Assembly (NCBI GenBank): GCA_030650495.1
Contig: JAUSEB010000399.1
Span: 1 to 33,607, forward strand
Reading direction: 5' to 3'
Length of the DNA: 33,607 bases
Origin: Armatimonadota bacterium
Lineage (GTDB): Bacteria; Armatimonadota; UBA5829; JAUSEB01
Below the pieces are notes generated by a model that was given only the letters and a program-made list of their open reading frames with translations, was not told the DNA's origin and ran no database searches. Shown in pieces: positions 8,468-15,674 of this stretch (position 1 is the first letter of the stretch; each line of letters opens with the position of its first letter). A program made the translations under genes and the position numbers.

Positions 8468-9550
8468 ATGCCTTCCAATAGAACACAAGAGCAAATATCG
8501 GAGATAATGCGGCGCGTGAAGTCGCGTGACACAACGCCGGAGATCGCCTTTCGGAAGGCTTTGTGGGCGAGTGGTGTCAGGTATAGGCTTCACGACGCCA
8601 GGCTGCCGGGAAAGCCGGACATTGTTATCCCAAAATCACGCCTGCTTGTATTCATCGACGGTGACTTCTGGCACGGCAATCAGTATCGCAAACGCGGTCA
8701 TGCCACACTGGAAGCGCAATTTGTCGCAAGTCCAAAAGCTGAATACTGGGTTCCTAAGATAGACGGAAATATGCGCCGCGACAGGAAAAACACGGCGCAG
8801 GCGTTGGCTGAGGGATGGAATATCCTGCGATTTTGGGAGAGCGATATAAAATCGGATTTGCCGGCGTGTATAGAGACAACCCTCAAAGCGATAAAGGGGG
8901 ATTACGATTACCCAATAGCAAGCCGCTTGCCGCAACAAACTGCCATCGTTTTTACTGAATTATCTGCGCTACGCCCCATTTTGGAAGAATGCGGCTGGAG
9001 CGTAACGCTTGTTGAGAATAGCGCCGCGGCTTCCGAAGTTACACTCGCCGCCGCCGTATTTGAACAGGACGATCTTAAGGCGAAAGGCTGCGCTTGGGAT
9101 TTTATGGACTTGCTATCACAGATGGGGCCAAAGCTCCCACCCATTGCGCTTATGGAATGTCCGCCAGAGTGGATTAGAAATAAATATGCTGATGTTTTCG
9201 CGGAATTCCTATATAAACTTAGCCGGTTGGGATATTGCATAGACGCTTTCACAATGATGGCGAAAGAGAATTATGATACTTTATACGTTTTAGCAGTGGT
9301 GGAGGATGTCGTTACTACATCGATCAGTGAAGAATTGAAATTGTCGGAAACGCGGCCAAGAGAAGTTTTCGATTTCATATCTCGGCGGCTGGATATCAAA
9401 TGGTTCTTGGGCGCAGTTCCGGTGATTGATGAAAATTCTCATCGGAATGCCGTGGACTGGATACTATGCAAATATCTGAACCCGGCGATCAACCAGTGGA
9501 TACATGGGCGGGTGTTGAGCCCGGTTAATTCCTCAGTTTGCCTTGAATAA
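8468..9550 (+). CDS. Vsr-like very-short-patch-repair endonuclease fused to a degenerate C5-cytosine-methyltransferase-like domain (track start 8423; ATG at 8468 more likely)
   Basis: N-terminus: MPSNRTQEQISEIMRRVKSRDTTPEIAFRKALWASGVRYRLHDARLPGKPDIVIPKSRLLVFIDGDFWHGN...DGNMRRDRKNTAQALAEGWNILRFWESDI (Vsr). C-terminus: AIVFTELSALRPILEECGWSVTLVENS... LMECPPEWI...FLYKLSRLGYCIDAFTMMAKENYDTLYVLAVV...RPREVFDFISRRLDIKWFLGAVPV, resembling C5-MTase motifs I/II, VI and VIII-region. Confidence 0.85.
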   Translation: MPSNRTQEQISEIMRRVKSRDTTPEIAFRKALWASGVRYRLHDARLPGKPDIVIPKSRLLVFIDGDFWHGNQYRKRGHATLEAQFVASPKAEYWVPKIDGNMRRDRKNTAQALAEGWNILRFWESDIKSDLPACIETTLKAIKGDYDYPIASRLPQQTAIVFTELSALRPILEECGWSVTLVENSAAASEVTLAAAVFEQDDLKAKGCAWDFMDLLSQMGPKLPPIALMECPPEWIRNKYADVFAEFLYKLSRLGYCIDAFTMMAKENYDTLYVLAVVEDVVTTSISEELKLSETRPREVFDFISRRLDIKWFLGAVPVIDENSHRNAVDWILCKYLNPAINQWIHGRVLSPVNSSVCLE

Positions 9551-9793
9551 CAATAACCACGCGGCTGTTCCTAAAAGAAGCACAATCGTGCACAACACGC
9601 CCATAATGATTCCGAAGTACGCTCTTCCTTTTTCGCATTTTTCAGGATGGGCTTTTATACCCTGTAGGGCTAGTATTCCCAGTAAAATCGCAAAGGGCGC
9701 GGGGACAAGCAAGACCGCGAAAAGCCCAAAATAGCCAGCGGCGACGGCCCACCCGGAACGCCCGATAGGAGACGTTTCGAGCTTGATCCCACC
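9533..9793 (-). pseudogene. DUF4190-like two-TM protein fragment without a usable start codon
   Basis: Own minus-strand translation: GIKLETSPIGRSGWAVAAGYFGLFAVLLVPAPFAILLGILALQGIKAHPEKCEKGRAYFGIIMGVLCTIVLLLGTAAWLLLFKAN*; in-frame TAA directly upstream (9794-9796) and no ATG/GTG/TTG before the first TM segment. Confidence 0.55.
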
Positions 9794-9893
9794 TTAATTC
9801 CCAGCACGGCGGTCTGGCTGCGGGAACTTTGATTGTGCAAGATCAAAAGACATACTGGATTCGTCGTTCCCTCAGCATACTAAACACACACTA

Positions 9894-9963
9894 CGTCACC
9901 CTGAACTCGTTTCATGGCCTCCTTCCGATTGGTAACAGATGCAGGATCAAGTCCGGCATGACG
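9894..9963. repeat. CGTCA...TGACG fold-back element, divergent copy E
   Basis: CGTCACCCTGAACTCGTTTCA...AGATGCAGGATCAAGTCCGGCATGACG. Confidence 0.6.
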
Positions 9964-10009
9964 AAATCCCCAAAAAAGCGAGACCGCCTGAGCTTTCGCT
10001 ACTGCAGGC

Positions 10010-10033
10010 AAAAGGATAAAAGGATTAAAAGGT
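10010..10033. repeat. Octamer-like tract (AAAAGGAT)3 next to the SUMF1 gene stop
   Basis: AAAAGGAT AAAAGGATT AAAAGGT, 7 bp from the TAG stop of the minus-strand gene. Confidence 0.8.
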
Positions 10034-10039
10034 AGAGGG

Positions 10040-11029
10040 CTATGCCCGACGCCGTCTCATGCCCAAAAGTCCTACTAACCCACCAGCCAATGCGATAATT
10101 GATGACGGCTCAGGAACAACTTCGGAAACACGGAACCCGATGTGGCGGAACTCGGACAACGTGTCGTAGTGGTAGCGGTACGATGATGCTTGGAGAAAGT
10201 CGTCGGGGAGGTAAAACGAACCGCCACGCAGACCACGATCAGCGTAATTCGAGCCTTCGGATCTAATGGCTTCGTTCCACTCATAGATGTTGCCGCCCTG
10301 GTCGAATGTGCCGTAGGGACTGTCGGAGTTCTGGAACTCGCCGACTACCGTGGTGTACTTGCCGGAATCGATGGGATATGGATTACCATAATAGTTGGCG
10401 TTGTTGCCGGAGGCATCGGCCATGTCCCGACCTGGGGTCGTGTTGCTGCTCGTGGGATAGTCCCAGTAACCGGCGCCACCAGCTTTGTTGGGGTCGTAAT
10501 AAGCAGCCTTATACCACTCGTCCTCGCTGGTCACTGCCCACTTCCAATTCGCGTTGCGCTGTATGGTGTTGCCATGGCCATCATTCCAATTGTAGCCGTT
10601 CAGAGTGTATGCGCCGGCCTCGGTGGAGCCGTTGCCCTGGCCGTTACCGAGCCAATTGGCAAAACGGCACGCATCCCAATAGCTTACGTAGTTCACCGGC
10701 CTGTTCGCGTAATCCGACGCTATGCTGTAAGTGTAGCTGCCAGAGCCGCCGGTGCGCTGGATTTGGCAGCCAGCCGTGTTGCTTGCCATAAACGGGTTGT
10801 ACAACCCGTATTTATCCGTCTTTGCCTTGGCGTTCAGAAACTCGGTGTACTGTCCCGCAGTTACTTCATACTTGCCGATGTTGTAGGTATAGGCCACCGA
10901 GCCGTAGCCGGTGGTGTCTGCCGTATTTCCCGCGTTACCCACCTCGACTGTCTCCATCACTACCGCATGAGCAGCAACGCACAAGCACAACAGCGCGATC
11001 ACTGCCATTGCGCCAAAAACCTTCTTCAT
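10040..11029 (-). CDS. FGE-sulfatase/SUMF1-domain secreted protein with PEP-CTERM sorting signal (start moved to MKKVFGAMAV at 11029)
   Basis: Signal peptide MKKVFGAMAVIALLCLCVAAHA; SUMF1-like VNYVSYWDACRFANWLG...TFDQGGNIYEWNE...RGLRGGSF; C-terminal VPEPSSIIALAGGLVGLLGMRRRRA; AAAGGAGAAAAG RBS. Confidence 0.92.
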   Translation of the reverse strand: MKKVFGAMAVIALLCLCVAAHAVVMETVEVGNAGNTADTTGYGSVAYTYNIGKYEVTAGQYTEFLNAKAKTDKYGLYNPFMASNTAGCQIQRTGGSGSYTYSIASDYANRPVNYVSYWDACRFANWLGNGQGNGSTEAGAYTLNGYNWNDGHGNTIQRNANWKWAVTSEDEWYKAAYYDPNKAGGAGYWDYPTSSNTTPGRDMADASGNNANYYGNPYPIDSGKYTTVVGEFQNSDSPYGTFDQGGNIYEWNEAIRSEGSNYADRGLRGGSFYLPDDFLQASSYRYHYDTLSEFRHIGFRVSEVVPEPSSIIALAGGLVGLLGMRRRRA

Positions 11030-11075
11030 CTTTTCTCCTTTTATGGCGTTCTTCTGAGCTTTGAACGGTAGGTTC

Positions 11076-11099
11076 GTTTCGGTATTGAAATGCCGAAAC
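11076..11099. promoter_or_regulatory. Leader hairpin GTTTCGGTATTGAAATGCCGAAAC upstream of the SUMF1 PEP-CTERM gene
   Basis: Near-perfect inverted repeat 47 bp before the ATG. Confidence 0.55.
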
Positions 11100-11174
11100 A
11101 CCGTAAACTCCATCCAGCAATATGCCTGCTCGGTGTCACGTATCAATCAATATTATTATCTGTCTGCGCCACTT

Positions 11175-11194
11175 ATGAGGCCATGGCGCCTCAT
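11175..11194. promoter_or_regulatory. Hairpin ATGAGGC-N6-GCCTCAT just downstream of the putative sigma-54 promoter
   Basis: Perfect 7-bp arms. Confidence 0.5.
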
Positions 11195-11208
11195 TCAATA
11201 AAGCTATG

Positions 11209-11224
11209 TGCACAAATCGTGCCA
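11209..11224 (-). promoter_or_regulatory. Putative sigma-54 (-24/-12) promoter TGGCACGATTTGTGCA
   Basis: One mismatch to TGGCACG-N4-TTGCA; GG and GC dinucleotides exactly 10 nt apart; oriented toward the PEP-CTERM gene. Confidence 0.6.
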
Positions 11225-11295
11225 TTTCCAGCAGATGCCCGGCGGATGGATTTCAAGTAAGAGTTTAGGAATGATGAGTGCTTTTACCGCGCATG

Positions 11296-11405
11296 CGTCA
11301 TTCTGAGGAGCGGAGCGAAGAAGAATCTAATCAATTGTATATATAGCGTAACGTCTCGACTTATCCCTTACCTGTGTAGATCCTTCACTTCGTTCAGGAT
11401 GACGG
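11296..11405. repeat. CGTCA...TGACG fold-back element, copy C
   Basis: CGTCATTCTGAGGAGCGGAGCGAAGAAGAATCT...AGATCCTTCACTTCGTTCAGGATGACGG. Confidence 0.75.
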
Positions 11406-11514
11406 TCTTTCAAAGTCTGATCTCTTACGGCGGAACCTTGCAGACACTCAATACGTATGTTTTGTGATACAATAACTGCACTGTCGTTAATGGTTAAAGG
11501 AGACCTTATTCGGT

Positions 11515-12351
11515 ATGGAGTGGTTTGCGAGTATGCCTATCCAGTGGGTGATCGTAATAGTGATCGCTCTTCTGGCTATAAGATTCTATTTGGGGCGGAT
11601 GCAGGCCAAATGGGCCAAGTCGATTGCGGAGACAGCCGAAAGCCTGGCTCTTGCATTCGCGCTGGTATTTTTAATCATTCGACCGTTCCTTATCCAAGCC
11701 TATTATATACCGTCGCAATCCATGGAAACCGGTCTTCATGTTAAGGACCATCTGCTTGCCAACAAGCTGGTTTACAGGTTGAGAGAGCCAAGGCATGGCG
11801 AGATTGTTGTCTTCAAATCCCCTCCTAAACTCGAGGCTCTCGAAGGCAAGAAGGATTTCATAAAGCGTGTCATCGGCGAACCCGGCGATACAATCGAGGT
11901 CAAAGAGGGCCTGGTTTATGTCGATGGTAAAGCATATAGCCATTCGCAGCTCGACAGCTTAATAAATATACAGAGCAACTACGACGAAGAGAATGCGATA
12001 TATGTAAAGCTGCATAAGGACTATATCTCCGTTACTGAGGATAATAAGACCAGTAAGATTACGAAGAAAGAGATTGCCGAGGAAATCGGTAACTCCGACG
12101 CCAAGATTGTGATTCGTCCCGGTGTGGTGATTCGCAATGGCAAGCCGTTGAATGAGTATTACACCGCCGAAGACCCCGATTACAACTACTCAAAGGTGAA
12201 AGTACCGCGCGGCAATCTGTTCGTGATGGGCGATAACCGCAACAACAGTCTGGACAGCCATACCGAGTGGGGTTTCCTGCCCATCCAATACGTGCAGGGC
12301 AAGGCTATGTTCAACTTCTGGCCGCCTAACAGGATTGGGCTTATACGGTAA
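11515..12351 (+). CDS. lepB: Signal peptidase I
   Basis: N-terminal TMs; FLIQAYYIPSQSMETGL, KRVIGEPGDTIEV, VPRGNLFVMGDNRNNSLDSHTEWGFLP. Confidence 0.93.
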   Translation: MEWFASMPIQWVIVIVIALLAIRFYLGRMQAKWAKSIAETAESLALAFALVFLIIRPFLIQAYYIPSQSMETGLHVKDHLLANKLVYRLREPRHGEIVVFKSPPKLEALEGKKDFIKRVIGEPGDTIEVKEGLVYVDGKAYSHSQLDSLINIQSNYDEENAIYVKLHKDYISVTEDNKTSKITKKEIAEEIGNSDAKIVIRPGVVIRNGKPLNEYYTAEDPDYNYSKVKVPRGNLFVMGDNRNNSLDSHTEWGFLPIQYVQGKAMFNFWPPNRIGLIR

Positions 12352-12357
12352 AGACCC

Positions 12358-12381
12358 AGGAGTTAGAAGTTAGGAGTTAGA
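12358..12381. repeat. Heptamer tract (AGTTAGA/G)3 just after lepB
   Basis: AGG AGTTAGA AGTTAGG AGTTAGA, starting 7 bp after the TAA stop. Confidence 0.85.
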
Positions 12382-12383
12382 AT

Positions 12384-12508
12384 AGGACCCCACCCCAGCC
12401 CTCCCCTAAAGGGGAGGGAGTTGGCCGTTGTTTCGGGATTTGAATGGAGCGCAGCGGAATGGAAATCCCGAAACAAGCCGCGTAAAGGAGGGGGTTAGGG
12501 GGAGGTCT
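12384..12508. repeat. Nested fold-back element between lepB and addB
   Basis: Outer arms GACCCCACCCCAGCCCTCC / GGAGGGGGTTAGGGGGAGGTC (imperfect); inner perfect hairpins CCCTCCCC-TAAA-GGGGAGGG (12399-12418) and TTGTTTCGGGATTT / AAATCCCGAAACAA (12428-12441/12463-12476). Confidence 0.75.
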
Positions 12509-12548
12509 TCCCTTCTCTAAACTCTCAACCTAGATGAGGAGGTGAAAG

Positions 12549-15500
12549 GTGGCGGTTCAGCTCATATCGGGACCTACCGGCAGCGGCAAGACCGGCGCGG
12601 CTATCGCCGAACTCCTGCGGCTCGACCCTTCATCGTGGAACTCCACAGCCCGTTATATCGTCACCACGCGGCAGGCGGCTAGGCAGGTCACTGAGCGCAT
12701 CATTCAGCAGGCAAATCTGTCCGGCATATTGGGCAATGTCGTCTGCACATTCTATGATCTAGCGCAGGAGTTCATTGCGCGCTCCGGTTTCGCCGCAAGC
12801 CTGATTTCCGACCTCCAGAAATCCTTGATGATCGAGGAAATGCTTCCCGGCGCCAAGCTGGACTATTTCGGCAGAGTGGCGGAACTGCCGGGTTTCACAG
12901 GAGCGCTGGGGCAGGTCATCGGGGAATTGAAGCTTTCGATGGTCAGGCCGGAACAGCTTGACGAGGCGCTGCGAGTACAGGAGCAAGAGTTAGGCTATTC
13001 GTCGCGCCGGAAGATAAGGGAATTGGCGGAGATGTACCGCCGGTACCAGGAAGACATCCTGCTGCGTCATGACCTGCACGATAGAGAAGGTGTGATGTGG
13101 CGTGCAATGGAAATCCTTAAGGAACGCGATTACCTCGCCGGATTTCGCCTCTTTGTTTTTGATGGATTTGACTATTTCAACGGCGTCCAAAAGGAGTTCC
13201 TCTCGCTAATATCGGGACGCGTCCCCGAAGTAATCGTAACGCTGAACTATGAGCCGAGCAGGCCGGAAGTATCGCACATGGTCGAGGTCTCTCGGAGTTT
13301 TGTTCTTGGATTGGGCCAATCATCCGAAAACCTCAAATCTCGCAAACTACAATGCCGGACATCACTGGCACATCTTGGAACTACCGTCTTCAGCAGCGAT
13401 GTTGAGCCTGTTGCCTGCGACGACACTGTAACGATCATCGAAGGCGGCAATCCCGGAATCGAAATCGAGCTGGTTGCTGAGGAAATCCGCAAACTTGTCA
13501 TAGAGCAAGGCTATCGATTTGGCGAGATCGCTATAGTCGCCCGTGATATTGATAGTTACCGCGCGCGTATACAAAGGGTTTTCAGGGCTTATCACTTGCC
13601 GGTTGAGGATTCAGACCGGCCTCTTGCAGGAGCGGCTGTTGCCCGCCTTTTGCTTTCTTGCGTTCGCGCTGTAACTGACGGCTGGCGCAGAAGTGACGTT
13701 ATACAGATACTGAAGTCGGAACTCCTGACAAGTGATTTGCAGCCGGCTTGCAGGGCTGATGTCAATTCAACGCAACTGGGCATTCTGGAAGGCCGTGAGA
13801 ATTGGCTTCGCAGTTGGGGAGACGAAGATAAGACACACGATTTCCGCGTGGATATTCTGAAGACGGTCGTGGAATTCCAGTCGGAGGCCGAGAGAAGCGC
13901 GGCAATAGAAGGACTGGTTGATGCAACTAAAAAGCTGCTGAACGTATTTAACTGGAGAGAAAACACCGAATACAAAGCGCAGGACGCCGCCGCATATAAA
14001 ACGATTTTGCAAATTCTCGATGACCTTGCGCGAAGCCACAAGCTCATCAGTAAGGACACCGGAACGCGGCAGTTTTTCAGTCTTCTTGAGCGGTCGATTT
14101 TTGAAAGCTCTTACACGGTACCCGTATTAAGTAACGAAGTTGTCTGTTTACTGCCGGCTGATAAAGTTTACGGTGAAAAATTCAAAGCTGTTTTCATAAT
14201 CGGCCTGCTTGAGAAGGTCTTTCCGAGACAAATCCGGGAAGAATCATTCCTCCGTGATCGCGAGCGTGAGGCGCTGAATAAAAGCCTTCACGGCGCTTTA
14301 CAGATACAACTGCCTCAGCAAGAAACCGAGCGTTATTACTTCTACAACACCGTCTCTAGCGCCCAGGACAAGTTGTATCTTTGCTACCCGCTGGCGGATG
14401 AGACAGCAAAGGACAGCCTGCCATCGTTTTACATTGGGGAGGTCCGAAAGCTCTTTGCGGACGAATTGCAGACTATACGCAGAGATGTATCCGATATTAT
14501 TCCTTCTGTTGAATCTTGCCGGGACGTGGACGGTCTGAAAAGGAGTGTTGTTTACGCGTTTTCACACCTGCCGGAAGATAAGACCGTGGCCGCCAAGTCC
14601 GCTTACAACAGCTTGCCGGCAAAAGATCTGGCAAGTCTGGCAAGGGTTTTCAGTGATTTTGAAGAAAGACCGGCGCTTATCGCCGATGCAACGCTGCTTA
14701 GGCGCATGGCCGACACTGACCGTGTTTACAGATGCACGGAGCTTGAAAGCTACGCCGCCTGTCCGTTCATGCACTTCTGCCATTACACTCTGGGGCTTGA
14801 ACCGATACGCGACGAGATAGGCGGCCTCGACTGGGGAGGAATTCTACACGAAACGCTATATCGCGTGTTCACTACGCTTCGCGGCGAGCTTGGAGACGAT
14901 TTTTCCGTAATTGAGTTGGACGGGGCGGCGGTGATTTTGCAGGCCAAGAACGTCTTCGCGGAGAAGTTCGATAATTGCTCCCGGCTGGTTAACCTTCCAT
15001 CTCACGAGAAGGAAATGCAGAAGCAGAGCCTGTGGGCGTACATCGAACGTTATATATCGTCCGAAGTGAAGAACGGCTGGCCGGACTTCTCACCAACTCA
15101 TTTCGAGTTGGAGTTCGGAAACGCGGCCAAGCCCGGCAGGCAGCGCGATCCCAAGTCTACTGAAAAGCCACTTATTCTGACGGATTCCGATGGAACTCGC
15201 GTGGAGATTTGCGGGAAGATGGACCGGGTGGATTTGTCGCCTCTGGGAGCGTTAGTCATCGACTATAAGCTGGGGAGTTCTCCCGGCATTTTGAAATTCG
15301 AGAAAGGCCTGGTATTGCAAGCGATGATCTACGCTCTGGCGTTGAAGAAGGTCTTCGGAATCGAGCCTCTGGCCGCCGAGTACCGGCCTCTCAGGGAATG
15401 GAAGCCGGACGGTTTCTATGTCGATACAACCGGAATCAACAAGAGAAATAGAGTCAAGACACGGGAAGAGTTCGACGAGATGCTGAGCGCTTGCGAATCT

Positions 15501-15674
15501 CTTATTCTGGATATTGCAAAAGATATTCGCGCCGGACGGATTTCAGTGGAGCCAAAGGACTGCAAATCATACTGTTCGTATAAAGGCATATGCAGGATAG
15601 ATGACTACCAGAATCTTCTCCTCCAGGCCAGGCGGGCCGCTGAAGGGGAAGAAATCGAGGAGGCGGACGAATGA
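12549..15674 (+). CDS. addB: ATP-dependent helicase/nuclease subunit B (AddB/RexB type; GTG start)
   Basis: GPTGSGKT near the N-terminus; CPFMHFCHYTLGLEP; PD-(D/E)XK-type LVIDYKLGSS; distal CKSYCSYKGICRI cysteines; followed directly by addA. Confidence 0.9.
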   Translation: MAVQLISGPTGSGKTGAAIAELLRLDPSSWNSTARYIVTTRQAARQVTERIIQQANLSGILGNVVCTFYDLAQEFIARSGFAASLISDLQKSLMIEEMLPGAKLDYFGRVAELPGFTGALGQVIGELKLSMVRPEQLDEALRVQEQELGYSSRRKIRELAEMYRRYQEDILLRHDLHDREGVMWRAMEILKERDYLAGFRLFVFDGFDYFNGVQKEFLSLISGRVPEVIVTLNYEPSRPEVSHMVEVSRSFVLGLGQSSENLKSRKLQCRTSLAHLGTTVFSSDVEPVACDDTVTIIEGGNPGIEIELVAEEIRKLVIEQGYRFGEIAIVARDIDSYRARIQRVFRAYHLPVEDSDRPLAGAAVARLLLSCVRAVTDGWRRSDVIQILKSELLTSDLQPACRADVNSTQLGILEGRENWLRSWGDEDKTHDFRVDILKTVVEFQSEAERSAAIEGLVDATKKLLNVFNWRENTEYKAQDAAAYKTILQILDDLARSHKLISKDTGTRQFFSLLERSIFESSYTVPVLSNEVVCLLPADKVYGEKFKAVFIIGLLEKVFPRQIREESFLRDREREALNKSLHGALQIQLPQQETERYYFYNTVSSAQDKLYLCYPLADETAKDSLPSFYIGEVRKLFADELQTIRRDVSDIIPSVESCRDVDGLKRSVVYAFSHLPEDKTVAAKSAYNSLPAKDLASLARVFSDFEERPALIADATLLRRMADTDRVYRCTELESYAACPFMHFCHYTLGLEPIRDEIGGLDWGGILHETLYRVFTTLRGELGDDFSVIELDGAAVILQAKNVFAEKFDNCSRLVNLPSHEKEMQKQSLWAYIERYISSEVKNGWPDFSPTHFELEFGNAAKPGRQRDPKSTEKPLILTDSDGTRVEICGKMDRVDLSPLGALVIDYKLGSSPGILKFEKGLVLQAMIYALALKKVFGIEPLAAEYRPLREWKPDGFYVDTTGINKRNRVKTREEFDEMLSACESLILDIAKDIRAGRISVEPKDCKSYCSYKGICRIDDYQNLLLQARRAAEGEEIEEADE

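Noticed and set aside
8246-8593. 115-aa minus ORF upstream of ccmA
   Set aside because: Crosses a CATCTGTG repeat tract and the Vsr start on the opposite strand; no plausible start for the short hydrophobic tail.
8468-9550. Complete restriction-modification system around Vsr
   Set aside because: No separate active methyltransferase or restriction enzyme gene nearby; the fused MTase-like part lacks the PCQ motif.
10190-11071. 293-aa plus-strand ORF
   Set aside because: Antisense shadow of the SUMF1 PEP-CTERM gene; low-complexity V/A/G composition and no recognisable domain.
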